From NCBI GenBank assembly GCA_020736575.1, contig JAGPYM010000004.1, forward strand, positions 1,612,001-1,676,000: a DNA stretch of 64,000 nt. The letters are read 5' to 3'. Origin of the DNA: Thelonectria olida (taxonomy: Eukaryota; Ascomycota; Sordariomycetes; Hypocreales; Nectriaceae). A model generated the notes under the pieces. That model did no database searches and was not told the DNA's origin. It saw nothing but the letters and a program-made list of their open reading frames with translations. A program made the position numbers and the translations under genes. This document shows positions 33,610 through 45,584 of this stretch, piece by piece. Position 1 is the first letter of the stretch, and each line of letters opens with the position of its first letter.

Positions 33610-36183
33610 TTACAAGACTAGTAGATCGCCATTGTTTCCTTGTCCTTGGGCAGGCTGGAGCACCGTCTGAGGAGCGTGGGCACTCACGACATAGCCCGTC
33701 CCGGAACCATTACCTCCGCCAAACAGATCCTCTCCCTGGTCAATGTGCATCGACGCCATCTGCTGTGTGCCGATGCTGGAAAAGTACGCATCCGCGTCGT
33801 TGACTGCCTGCTGCAGGTCACCGCTTCCCTCGCCCGGTGCCTGTCTGCTTCTTGGATCGATGTCGGTCGGCGCCGAGGCATTGCCAAACATGCTGATGCT
33901 CTTCTGGTTGTCTCCCGCTGCAACGTTTCGTTTCTGGAGAGCGGGCGAGTCTGGGAGCTTTCGTGGACGTGCCGACCTAAAGACAGTCTGCACTGGCTTC
34001 AGATACACGGTTGCCAGTGTGCCAACGTTTAGACACATCTCCTCTAGAGTAGTACTGTCTAAGCGCTCGGATTCCGCCGTGATGGCTGGCTTCTCGCCCA
34101 TGACAATTTGTTTGGCGGCATTCATATCAGTAGACAGTAGTCTCCAGTACATGTACGCCCGATCTCGAAGATCAGGGTTATCCGTCTCCTCAGTGGCCCA
34201 TTTGAGAACCCTCGGTACCAACTCTTGTCCTTTGGTAGGTCGCTGAATGAATAGCTTGACCGTTGCTGTAAGCAATGCAAGCTGCACTTCCACTGGTTCC
34301 TCGGCAAAGGAATACAAGAAGTCCTCCAGCAATGCATCGCTATTTTCAATGCGGTCGGCGTATTGACCAATCACCCAGACCATGGCAGCCTTAGCTTCAG
34401 GCTCATCCAGGGAGTCAAGGTGCTCGCATAGAGTGCTGATAATGGACTCATATTGGTTGGGGTACTTTCGGAAAATGTTTCGGATCACGACAGTGGCTTC
34501 CTGCACAATGTATGTAACCTTGGTCGCAACAAGCTCCAGAAGGAGGTTAATGCATCGACGGGCTGCTGGCTCGATCTTAATGGCGAGCTTGCCGATAGCG
34601 CGGACTGCCTTCCGAACGAAGTGAACATCGATTTCCGTTGCGTATTCTCGCAGCTCTGTCAAGACCTCGTCGATATTGTCTTCATTGGCGAGCATGAAAA
34701 TAAGTTCCAACTTTGTGACCTTGACGTAAATCGGGTCGTTGTATTTGCAGAAGAAGACCCGGATATCGTTCTTCAACACATCTGGTCGTCGCTGGAGAAT
34801 CAGAAGGGCGTTGCGAAGGGCCAGGTATTGCACTTCGGGGCCCTTTGCAAGTAGGGTTACGAGCGGAGGTGACAGCTTCTTGCAAAGTGCCGAGATCTGC
34901 TTCTGGTCGGCAATGTAGTTCATCAGATAGAGTATGACCCGAACGCAAGTCAACACAACTGACGAGTTGGAGTGTGACAATCGCGGTGATATACGTTCAG
35001 CCAGTAGAATCGCCTCCCCTGATTCTTGGGGCACGTATGACATCAAAGCCTCAAGAATATACGTTTGACCCCATCTTTGCGTGTCCTGTTAGTACAGCTG
35101 ATGTCGCAGAGTCGTATGGGGTAACTTACTCAGAGCAGTCAGGGAGGATAGCCACCATCTTGGAAGCATTGTTGTAGTCGATCGTAAGCTTGATGGCATC
35201 GCTCCGTTCCCAGATATCCATTAGACTAGCAAGGGCGCTCGCTACAACGGTAGGGTTGTCATCCCGCAGCAACGAATTGAGACGATCAATCAAGTCTGAG
35301 TTCTCCACCATATTTCGGTCATGGTCGTAAAGCTTGGCAACGCAGAAGGCCGCAGTCTTGCGCACATATGGGTCTCCATCCTTGAGCATATGCTTAACGA
35401 TCGGCACCGTGGCTTCGACGAATTCTCGAACATGGATGTAGGACATTGTTCGTAGCGCTAGAGCTCGTACAAGGGGGTTGTTATCTTCCATATCCTGGCA
35501 CATGTCAGCTTTGCCCCATGAGCAGACCTAGGGAACATACATGCTCTAGAACTGGGATGGCCTTGACAGCAATCTCTGGTCTCATCCTTGCGTAGTTGAC
35601 CAGAAAGAGAAAGCACCTGATCTGTTATTAGTATATGTCGCCTTCTAGGACGCACTCTGTTGACGACTCACATCTTCTTGATTTCTAAGCTCTGAATATG
35701 CATGCATCCGATGATATCAGGGAACAACGCGACCATGTCATTGTTGCTCATAGTCATGTTGGCGACAATTTTCTTCAGAGCAATCTTCTTCCCTGAGTAG
35801 TTCTTGTCCTTCTTTCCCCCGCTGTTTAGCTCGAGGCGTAGCTCAGCTACTTTGCCCTGTGGAGTTTTTAGCCAAGAGTTATACGTTGGTGGTGGCATAT
35901 ATGCGAGAAACATGGCGGCCATCTCTTGAACTGTATTGTTGCACCAAGAGTTGACCGAGACATTGGTTCGCAGAGATGGGGGAGAGGAGCTTCTTGCGCG
36001 AACAAGAGAACTGGGGAGAAATGGGTGAAGTCGCAACAGAGATCCGGTCACAGGTTGGGGGAAATGACGAGATGAAGTCGGTCGAGTTCAGTTCACAAGA
36101 GGCTGAGACATGAGAAAACAAAGAGACAAAATGCTTACCCGAGCGAACAGCTTGGAATCCCCTCCACCTTGCGAGCTCGACAT
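33610..36183 (-). CDS. Clathrin adaptor beta-adaptin large subunit
   Basis: Beta subunit of an AP-1 or AP-2 complex, which links cargo and clathrin at the trans-Golgi network, endosomes or plasma membrane. Five minus-strand exons (36139-36183, 35672-35856, 35541-35616, 35130-35494, 33610-35074) give 711 aa. After a 15-residue lead the adaptin core starts [20 protein letters not shown] and runs as alpha-solenoid repeats ([54 protein letters not shown]). The C-terminal 100 residues are a hinge-like tail; the appendage ear of animal subunits is missing, as is usual in fungi. The [15 protein letters not shown] segment and N-terminus suggest AP-1 beta (Apl2) over AP-2 beta, but I cannot decide firmly. 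The last intron ends in AAG. Confidence 0.92.
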
Positions 36184-36951
36184 GGTGTCGTACTTGTACC
36201 CCTGCGAACTATGCTGGCAATGGGAATGTCCTCCTCTTCACGCAAGCGACTGATGATCAAAGCGGTATAGGCACTTTCGAGGAAAAGCAAGCCCCTCTCG
36301 TCTCGGTCTTGGGATGTCGCGATCGCACACCCAATTGGACGAGATGTGCGTCCTTGCACCAGGTTTCCTTATGGAGGGTGGAGGGAGGGGACGTCACATG
36401 TGCGTCTCGAAGGGTGCCCGCGACTCAAAGCCACATGAAGAGCGCGGGGAGGGAATGTCTTATCGGTCGGGGCGTGGGCCGTCGTGCTCGAGTCGGTGAT
36501 GTCGCCCTCGCTTGTCCGATGGTGGTTTGGTCGCGGGTATCTATGCGATATCGTCGTAAGAGTTGCTCGCTCGCCACTGATCAGGCGTTCGGGGTCGTCG
36601 GAGGGTGGAAAGGGGATGGAGCTCTGGTTGTTAGTGAGGTAAGCCAAATTGCGACCAGGGGGATCCCTTCGAGACGCTATCGATAACGCTCTCTTGACAA
36701 CGGTGCAAGCTACGCGTTGCAATTATGTAGTTACACGGAAAAACCGCAGAGTCCGTCCGGCCCATCCACTGCGCATGTGGGAGTGACCCGCTAATAGCCC
36801 GGAGCTGGTCGAAGCTCATCTGTCACTCTTAACCTCCCGACGCCACGACATCGACCTGATCAACGACGACGATTTTCCACGATTCTCCTCGCCGTGCCCC
36901 AAAGAATTAAAGCTCCCCGTCCGAAACAAAGACATCTCATATCTCAACAAA
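36184..36951. promoter_or_regulatory. Bidirectional promoter, beta-adaptin and EMC4
   Basis: 768 bp between divergent start codons. It must contain the promoters of both genes. Short overlapping ORFs here have no support. Confidence 0.5.
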
Positions 36952-37617
36952 ATGGCCTCCACCAAAGCCGGCGTTCCCATCTGGGTCGCCCAGCTCGAAT
37001 CGCCCCCTGCGCCCAAGACCAAGCTTCCCGGCATCGCAGACCCTCCGGGCTTCGCCTCCGTCGCGGCTCCCTCTAAGGTACACGATTCGTCTTTGCAACA
37101 TTCACGCATACATTCAGGTAACTAATGTCCTCTTTAGAAGCACAGCAAGGACTCCAAGGTCCAGCCCCGCAAGCCCCCGACCCCCGAAGAGATGGACACG
37201 TTGAAGCTCAAGAAGGCGTGGGAAGTTGCGCTCGCTCCCGTCAAGGGCCTTCCCATGACGGCCATTATGATGTACATGTCCGGAAACTCGCTGCAGATCT
37301 TCAGCATCATGATGGTTTTCATGGCTTTCAAGAACCCCTTGATGGGATTAATGAACACCAACCAGGCCTTTGAGCGGTTCAATACCGAGAATAACTCGGC
37401 GCAGATGCTCCAGGTCAAGTTTGTATACGTGGCCATGCAGATTTTGGCACTAGGCGTGGGAATGTGGAAAGTCAATGCCATGGGATTATTGCCGTAAGTT
37501 GTGGCTTGGTCATGAATATCGACCCTCGAGCTAACTATTTGCAGTACGACACGATCAGATTGGCTCATGTGGGAGGCTCAGAGATTGCCCTTGGATCACG
37601 CAGTGGCAGCACTATAA
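36952..37617 (+). CDS. EMC4: ER membrane protein complex subunit 4
   Basis: Subunit of the EMC insertase, which inserts tail-anchored and multi-pass proteins in the ER membrane. Exons 36952-37077, 37138-37493 and 37545-37617 give 184 aa, the usual size. The family block (formerly DUF1077) is clear: LKLKKAWEVALAPVKGLPMT, then MYMSGNSLQIFSIMMVFMAF, then NPLMGLMNTNQAFERF. Two hydrophobic segments are visible (IFSIMMVFMAF; FVYVAMQILALGVGMW), and the C-terminus has SDWLMWE. It is convergent with the MFS gene (114 bp between stops), so the two transcripts probably overlap at their 3' ends. Confidence 0.93.
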
Positions 37618-37731
37618 GCTGAATTCAATATATTTTAGTGTGAAACACATTAATCTTTACGACTTGTGTTACTAGTCAATGGTATGAGTAATCGCTTCAT
37701 TGTCCGTTTTATGAGCAGAGTGAGTCGCACA

Positions 37732-39339
37732 CTAAACTCTCCCAATACCCTCCTCTTTCGCCCGCGCAGCCCTCCATGAGAGTCCACGCTTGTCAATTAG
37801 CCTAAGCAGAGGCATCAGAGCTAGGGTTAGCAATGCCAAAAACGTGAAACACCAGCCGCGCCCCATGCCATCTATCATCTTATCGATGGCAGCCGTAGCC
37901 GCAGCTCCCAGCAAACACCGGACAAGGTTATTGGCCGATGTTGCTGTGGCCGGTCTGTTTGGATGGAGGTCAACTATCAAGGTCCCTAGAATACTGAAGC
38001 TGGTTGGAATAAGCGCTCCCGTCATGAATACAAGGACCAGAGGGACTGCGACTGAGGTCTCAACTTGCAACGCCCATCCATATCCAATCAGGCTTCCTAT
38101 GCCAAGTAGCAACATCGGGTACACAGGCTGAATCCGGGCGGTTTCGATTGGGAATTCTGCGAGGTTATCCCCACGCTTCCTGTCAATGGGAAAGCCCATA
38201 TTCTTTGCAATTCGCCGATAATTCCAATCAAGGATGTACCCTTGGACAATAACTGCTCCGCAACAGCCAGCACCATACGGGAGATAACACAGTCCAACTT
38301 CTAGATCGTTATATCCGTAAATTTCTTTGAACAGAGTTCCCAAGGTAGCAGCAACGAGGATGAATGCAAGGTAGATAATGGAGTTGGCGAAGAGAATGAG
38401 CGCCATTTCTTTTTCAAAGATAATCCCCAGTGTCTTTAGTGGGTTGGGAAACCTCAATTGGCGTATCGAACCCTCTGCTGTCTCTGTATCCTCGTGTTGA
38501 TGATGAAAAAGGTCAAGCAACGGCCTGTTCCAACGCGGTGGTCGAACCGAGCCATTCCGAACGACATTCCGACAAGTCTCTGGAGCTGTGAGAACCCATG
38601 GGATCAACCACAGGAACGAAAAGATGGCACAGAACCAGAAGATTGCCGGCCATCCAAGATACTGACTCAGAACACCTCCAAGAACGGGTCCCAGGGCTGG
38701 TCCGATGTTGATACCAGCCCCCACAAAGCCCATGTACTTGCCTCTCTCGGCCGTTGAGGATATATCCGCAACAACGGCAAAACCGAGAACCAGAGTACCA
38801 CTGCTTCCAACACTCTGCAAGCACCTCAATACGAGAAGTGCAACATAGTTTCGTTGGAGTGCCAGGCCCACGTTCGCGCAGACATAGATCAGCATGGCCG
38901 AGATATAGGCCGGCCGTCTTCCCGCCATGTCACCAAAGTCACCAAAGACGGTTGGCGATAGCCCCTGGAAGATCATGTACGAGGTCAAGGTCAAGTTGAT
39001 AAGCGAGGTCGAAACGCCCAGGCTTTCTGAGATTGGGTTTAGGGCTGGGAAGTAGATATTGGCCGTCATAGGCGAGACGAAACTCGCAGCCACAACCAGA
39101 GCCATTATCCATCTCCTTGTTGACTTTGAAAAGACGCTGTAAGCTGGACCACTGGACACTCTCGGCATGTTCTCTGGGTCAGCAAGAACCGATTGATCGG
39201 CATTCGATTGCTCCCGCCGAGTCGGTACTTGATCGAGCGGAATCGACCTGCATGTCTCAGTTTGATCAGCCCCGAGATTCGCACTTTGGTGTTTGGTATC
39301 GGTAGTGGCTGCAGAGTTGTCGTTGTTGCTCCACTTCAT
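37732..39339 (-). CDS. MFS drug:H+ antiporter, DHA1 family
   Basis: Intronless, 535 aa, with a 75-residue hydrophilic N-terminus followed by about 12 membrane helices. Motif A between helices 2 and 3 reads GDFGDMAGRRPAY, and the helix 5 antiporter-type motif is seen in GAGINIGPALGPVLGGVL. The long central cytosolic loop (about 300-330) is charged. The pattern fits the DHA1 drug:H+ antiporter family, close in layout to yeast Qdr/Yhk8-type exporters. The substrate cannot be read from sequence. It stands alone, with no adjacent biosynthetic genes, and is divergent from UFE1. Confidence 0.9.
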   Translation of the reverse strand: MKWSNNDNSAATTDTKHQSANLGADQTETCRSIPLDQVPTRREQSNADQSVLADPENMPRVSSGPAYSVFSKSTRRWIMALVVAASFVSPMTANIYFPALNPISESLGVSTSLINLTLTSYMIFQGLSPTVFGDFGDMAGRRPAYISAMLIYVCANVGLALQRNYVALLVLRCLQSVGSSGTLVLGFAVVADISSTAERGKYMGFVGAGINIGPALGPVLGGVLSQYLGWPAIFWFCAIFSFLWLIPWVLTAPETCRNVVRNGSVRPPRWNRPLLDLFHHQHEDTETAEGSIRQLRFPNPLKTLGIIFEKEMALILFANSIIYLAFILVAATLGTLFKEIYGYNDLEVGLCYLPYGAGCCGAVIVQGYILDWNYRRIAKNMGFPIDRKRGDNLAEFPIETARIQPVYPMLLLGIGSLIGYGWALQVETSVAVPLVLVFMTGALIPTSFSILGTLIVDLHPNRPATATSANNLVRCLLGAAATAAIDKMIDGMGRGWCFTFLALLTLALMPLLRLIDKRGLSWRAARAKEEGIGRV

Positions 39340-40264
39340 GGTTTGTAATCGAGGATTGAATGATAGACGAAGTTTCTGTCACCGATAGGACCACACGAAG
39401 GTAAACTCTTATATAACGTGAAATACCTATGGCGACATCGGCAGGAGGACATTCTTTGACCGTTTAGAAAAACATTTCCGTATCTAGCGATGCTTATTCC
39501 CGAATTATCTCGCCTGGGACTGGCTCAGGACGAACCAGCTCCGTCATGCCTCCGCTTTGTGCCCGGGCTACGCCCGATCGATGAACGGCGAACCTCCGGG
39601 GTGCGGAGCTTGGGTCTGGCGGCGTTATCAATTGACGAGAAGATCGAGGTTGGAATCGCATGTCCGATGATGGAAATTGAGCAACGATATCTGGTATTTT
39701 TTGAGTTAGATGTCAGTCAGAACCCAATGAGGTTATCCAAAGATCCAAGTGGGTTGACAGTCAAGTGGGGTATCGTTCGGCGTTTGTAAGTTCGCGAGTT
39801 AACGGGTGCGTTTCAACATCGATGCATGATAGAACCCACGTTTCTTCATTCGATATTGGGCAATTCCAATGATAAACTCCATGACTGAGCCACGAATTAA
39901 TGAAGAACACGTAAAATTGAAGTCGACTTCGTGATGATGAAGGAGGATGGTTGAGGAGGTTCATTCAGACTCAGGGTCGGTCGTGGGTTGGGGTTGTGAA
40001 TGACTAAGCTAGTTGTGGGGCTCTCCGACGTAACCAGCTCAATCATCCAAAGCTCCATCATAGAAAGGTGGCCAAAGCCTCGGAGGTCGCCTTGGATGCA
40101 TTCGAAGTAACGCTGAGCAAAAGACTGAGCCGAAGACAAGCACATAAAGCCGCGAGGTGCCCCGGAAAACGAAGGTCGATCTTGCATCTAAACATCCTTC
40201 CGGCACTCAGCTGTCCCAGTGCAACCCTCCAATAACCGGCCCGGTAGAGACATCATTGGACGCC
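39340..40264. promoter_or_regulatory. Divergent promoter region, MFS transporter and UFE1
   Basis: 925 bp between start codons. A 99-aa open frame at 39490-39789 has no recognisable domain and is not called. CGG/CCG triplets around 39590-39610 could serve zinc-cluster factors, but this is only a pattern. Confidence 0.45.
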
Positions 40265-41491
40265 ATGGACATCACCCTCGGTTTTGACGAGCTTCTCCGG
40301 CAACACCATGTGCCGACGACTAGGAAACCAGTCACCCTCAACGCCATAGACGCTTTTCTGAAGGAAGCGCACCGGATTGTTCGTCTCTCCCCCTCCCCTC
40401 TTCTCCCCTCCATCTCATCGCCGCCACCCCTGAGCTGACCCTGCCATTGCAGAACTCCCACATCACCACCCTGCACCGAGAGCTCCAAGACGTTAGGCAG
40501 GCCTACCTTTCAACTGCACAACCACGAAAATCGCATAGCCGGTCCGCTAATGGACAGTCACGCGTCCTGTCAGAACGGGATCGAGAGGAGATCGACGCGA
40601 ATGCGAAACAAATGATCCGGGAGTTGAATTCGAGTATCCGGGCCCTCGAAGAAGCCGAACAACTACGACAGGAAACAGAATCGGCCATCATCCGAAAGCA
40701 ATATGGGAGGGGGTTTGGAGCGTTAGGATCATGGGCAACCGGCGGGATGGCAAGCAGCAAGACGGACGAACACGCAGCGGCCGAGGGAAAGGCGCAAGTG
40801 AAGGGACTATACCGGCAAGGCATTCTGTTGTTCCTGCGGCATTGGCTCGAGGGGTGTTGCCGGACGCAACAGAACATGATCGAGACTCGACTTGCGCGGG
40901 AGCTGGACAGGAATCACAGCAGCCTCGCCAAGGCAGAGGCAACGACGTTGGGGGATCTTGCAGACTTTGCTCCCTCTGCCCGGCGAGCTTCGCAGGACTA
41001 TACGAGACACATCCCTATGTCCGATGACGCTCAGACCCCAGCCCAGACATTAACGGAGGACCAGATACAGATGTTCGAGGAAGGAAACCAGGACATGATG
41101 AAGCATTACGAGGGCAATATCGTCAAAGTCAGGTACGTAATAAGCGCCCACCCGGGGGTCTGGGAGCAGCTTGGCGCGAAGCTTCATGGACCAGGAAGCC
41201 CCGCCCTTAGTCGATGTTGCGCAGTGCGAAACTAACGGCCATGACCCCAGAACTGCCCAAAAGTCGCTTCTGGAGATCTCGGAATTGCAATCGCTACTAG
41301 TAAACAACTTGGCCACCCAGTCGGCGCATATCGAACAGCTAGTCACCGACTCTTTGTCGACAACGGACAATGTGGGTGGGGGTAACAAAGAGCTGAAGAA
41401 GGCGACACAACGGCCCAGCACGGCCCGGTATACATTCTTTGCAGCGAGCGGACTGTGCGCGTTCCTGGTCATCTGGGATCTCGTGATATGA
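40265..41491 (+). CDS. UFE1: ER t-SNARE, syntaxin-18/Ufe1
   Basis: Qa-SNARE of the ER that receives retrograde Golgi vesicles with Sec20 and Use1. Exons 40265-40378, 40453-41132 and 41251-41491 give 344 aa. The N-terminal helical region has the family-like start DITLGFDELL and the block NSHITTLHRELQDVRQAYLS. The SNARE helix near the C-terminus (LLEISELQSLLVNNLATQSA and following) has a glutamine at the expected zero-layer position. A single C-terminal anchor (FFAASGLCAFLVIWDLVI) ends the protein, so it is tail-anchored. An in-frame upstream start at 40157 exists; 40265 is preferred because it gives the normal N-terminus. Confidence 0.88.
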
Positions 41492-44400
41492 GATTTGACG
41501 AGTGGGTAGGATTGGGAGGCAAGGCGCTGCGATGCAGTCAGCTCAGCGCGGAGGGCCGCGAAGTCGAGGGAAAAGCAAAGTGTGTGTGACAACAATTGTA
41601 CACCTTATCCAAATAGCACCCTAAAAGATCAACATGTGAAGGGGCGAAACGGAAATCTCATGGTTTCGCGGTGGGCTGGACGTGGGACAAAGCGGACGTC
41701 GTAGTCCCGGCCATTTTACATGCGGGGACGTCCCGGGCTCCCGTCGTTGCTCGGAATCGTCCAACCGACAGGGCAGGCGAGCGAAGAAGGGGGGGATGCA
41801 ATCATGCATAGGCAAGCAAGCAAGATGGCGCTCTGGGGGAATTGCCGAAAATCCTTCTTTCTCTCTGACATGCGAGGACACGCGATACCATGCGCATACT
41901 CAACCCATGACACTGGCAGCTGGCGCCGAGACTTCTGTCCACTGGGCTAAAAGCTACCTAACTAGGTACGAAGTAACTTGAGGGGGGCGTGTGAGATTGT
42001 AAGACACTTGACAACGATCAAGTATACATCATGCTCCGTACGTATAGTTGAGGTTAGTTGGTGGTATGCGGACCACCGGTCCCCGCGCCGGGGCCTACGA
42101 GAGGCCCTGCCCGATCAATGAATTATGTCCTTTCATTGCCTCAGGGGCGTTGGGGTTGGGGTTGGTACAGCCTCGCAATTGCTGTCCATCATACGACAAA
42201 TGGGAAGCGTCATGCTACGTTTGAGGCCGGGCGAAGTCGGAGGGGCCAACGGCGACGGCAGCTCCCTTTGCTGACGCCGGGCCTCGACTATTACCCAACC
42301 GTGCATTCGAGCTTCTGTTTTCTGCTCTTCCCGTGACGGTCGACGGGACCGCAACGGGGCTCGAAGGGCACCGGCACCGGGAGGTGCATGAAGCGGGATG
42401 GAACGGCCCCGGACAATGTGGGTGAAGGCCAAAGAAGGCGTGCAGAAGACAGAAACGGAGGATGAGGGAGGGAGAGTGTGAGGGAGTGTAGATTTGGGGA
42501 AAAGAAGCGACGTGGAAGGGGCCTGGAAGCCATGCGGGCATCTGTTTGAGTTTTTTGCCCCCTTGGCTTCTGGGGCCCTGCCCTGAGGATGCCATGTGGA
42601 TAATCGATCATGGATTTTTTTCTTTGGTTGGATCATGGAGACGGATGGAGAAGCGAAAAGGCGGAGCAGCGAAAGCAGGTACATCACGACTTGGACTGAC
42701 TGACCTTAGCGAAGGTCTGGGGGTGGCAAGCAAGGTGTGGAAATCGGGCTGACCCCGAGGGAATGATAGTCTCCAGCCATCATACCAACAACTGACGAAG
42801 CACTGACTAGTTGGGTACTTTGCCATTGACATTTGACAATAGGATACGGCCGTATAGTAAAAATTGGCATCAGCAACTTTGCCCCTGAGATCAGATGAGA
42901 TCAGATGGAACAGGCCACAACCGCGGGAGCTAGCAAATCAAAGAGCAAAGTTAGGCCAGAGTTGTCGTGCAAGAGCATCTGATGAGCCGAGTTGAGGTCG
43001 ATAGAGGAAAAAGCACCGAAATAAGACAGAAAGCACCTCATGCTCACGCAGCACAGCCCAAACTGAAATACCCAGAAAGATACGTACACCATATCACTTG
43101 CTCTCGGTCAGATCCATCTCCAGACCGCGTGACAGCTTCTGACCTGCCCTATTTTGCCAGACCTACCTAGGTACGGGCTCGGTAGCCTTGCGGGAGCCTC
43201 GGTCTGACGCCATGATTACACCTGCTACCCGCTATTAACGGGCTCGAAACTCGTCTTCACAGGCTTTTTTCCTATTGTGCTGGCCTTGACCTCATACCTT
43301 TGGTGGTTTCTCGAGGACTGCCGAGACCGCCGAGTGGGAACATAAAAGCCGGACTCGCATCTGCATCTGCGGGGTGAAGAAGCAAACAGAACAGACCAGG
43401 AAAAAAGCGGAGAGGAAAAGAAAGAGAAGCAGCAAAAAGAAGCAAAAAAAGGGAAGTCGATCGTTGTTCTCACGGAAAACAGGGGACGTCGTCGACACAC
43501 TTTGAAAACATCGTGATCCTGGTTGCTTTTTTTTTCCCCTTCAGAGGTTGAAACTCGTCCCTCCTATCGTCCATCACATTTTCCCTTGACAGCAACACGC
43601 ACGCCCTTTTCTCCCACTCCTCTTCTTGCGTCGGCGCTTGCATCCACGCCCACTTCTTTCCTAAGGTGAGTGAGTTACCCACAATGGACCTTTTCTCCAT
43701 TTCCCATCCGATTCTCTTTGTGCCCATAACCCACAAAGTATCATTTGGCATTCTCATCGACCACTGACAGGCCCGCCCCAGGCTGCAGAAAATAGAAGCA
43801 AAGCACCTCAGAGAAAGCCAAAACAGTCTAGAGCAACCTAAAGCTGTCCATCATTTTTTCCTACTTGGCTGGACAGAGTTGCCTTTGGTCCGTTGACAGG
43901 CGTATCCCCTCCCTCTTACAACATCGTGTCAAAGTGGATATCCGCTTGTTCAGTCCATCTTGTACTTGCTGCAAGTACATGATCCTGGATTTGTACACCC
44001 GATCCCAGTTCTCGTCGAGTTTCCCGTCTCGAGGCTGTCGAGGACAAGGACACTAGTTGTCGCACTCCCCTCCACAGTGTCTGTGTTGTTGCGTTCCCCT
44101 TCTGGCTTGCTGCCGATTGCACACATACCATCCCATCCCATACCATACACCGGCCAGCCGGACGCAACAGCCAACACCACCACACACACACACACACAAC
44201 TGCCTCATAGAGACACTCGACAACGTTCATAGTCGTCGTCTCTAAAGCCTTGACTGCTCGGAAACACAATCCATCACTTCCCCGGCCCCCTGGATCCCGG
44301 CGACCGGAGCCCCGGTCCTGTCGCGCTCCATCCTTCCTTATCCATTGCGTTGTATGGGAATGCGAATCAGTCGTTAAACACGCCCGTCACACCTTTCGCG

Positions 44401-45584
44401 GGGCCCAGCAAAGGACGAGAATACATCGTGCGCGCTTCAGTTGCCCGGTGAGGTGAGCCCACCTTTCGCCCACCTAGGTGCAGTACCCTTCGCCCGCCTT
44501 TCAGCGAAGCCACAGCGAGGTCGCTGTCACGCACAGCGAGCCACGGCGAAAAAGACCCGCTGAAAACCCGCCCGTGAACCCGCTTTTGCGTTTCTATTCT
44601 GTTCAACTTACATACGGAACGGGGCCCTTGTTGCTTGGGGGACCTGTTATGCAAGAGAGCGAAGAGACGGTTTGGAAACTCTGCGAATAGGTCGTTCTGA
44701 ATCTGGGAGGGAATCAGCCCCCTTGCCCCGAGCGCTCCACTGGTCCGGGACGGCGGCGCCCAATTTGCCCGCGTGCGTACGACCTTTGAGCAACCTGGTC
44801 CAATCCCTGGCCAATTGCATCAGGCCAGAATCCGGGTTACGCAACTGCCAGCTCCGGCCGCGAGTTGATATTCGGTGTTTGGGAGCTTGCAAAAGCCAGA
44901 CAGTCCCAAATAGAGCTCCCTTTACAGTACCCGTTGCTGCAGCGCGTGGCTTTGTCTTGCAGGACTGGTCTCGCTCGAGTTGCTGCAAGTAGCTGCAAGT
45001 TGCAGGCTCTTTTCCAGGTTGATGCGCCTTGTTTGCTCACCTGCCACCGCCTCAAGATACACCTCGCAGCTCAGGTACAGTAGTTCCGTCCGCCTTGCAG
45101 GTATCTTCACCTTAGTAGTACACCTTAAAGGTACCCGGAAAGGTACCTGCTCGCTTTGACTCCCGCTACACCCCTCTCCAGGTACTCCAGGTACCTTTCC
45201 CGCCAACCTCCCTCCAATCCTACGGTACACGCCCCTACCCCTCCCCCTCTCCCCTTGGGCCTCCCACCCATCCTTCCTTTCCCTTCCCCTTCCCCTTCCT
45301 CCCCGGGCCTTCCATCTCTCCCCACCCAGACCACCGGACACGGCGGTCCCAGGCCCCTACACCCCCCTAAATCGCCCCCCGGCAGGCCCAAGTCCACAGG
45401 GCCGCAGCCCACTATGACACCGTCGTCCAGCAAGCCCCGTCAGAGTCACAGAGGTACAAGCTCGAGCGTCCAAGTCTCTTTTCCCAGCTCGACGTCGACT
45501 GATAATAAAATGCCATCGATTTCGTCTTCGTTTTCTTCCCCTTCTTCCCGTCTCAATCAAATCTCTCGTCACCTCAAGCCCAAC
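41492..45584. other. Large gene-free interval
   Basis: About 4.1 kb with no ORF that shows a domain or a chain of plausible exons. It contains a (CA)9 tract (44181-44198), C/T-rich stretches and clustered GTACC words near 45060-45200. The right-hand part probably includes the promoter and long leader of the aminotransferase gene. A non-coding RNA cannot be excluded by eye. Confidence 0.5.
44181..44198. repeat. (CA)9 microsatellite
   Basis: Perfect CA dinucleotide run in non-coding DNA. Confidence 0.85.

Noticed and set aside
39490..39789. 99-aa ORF between the MFS and UFE1 genes
   Set aside because: No domain or intron, and it sits in a divergent promoter region.
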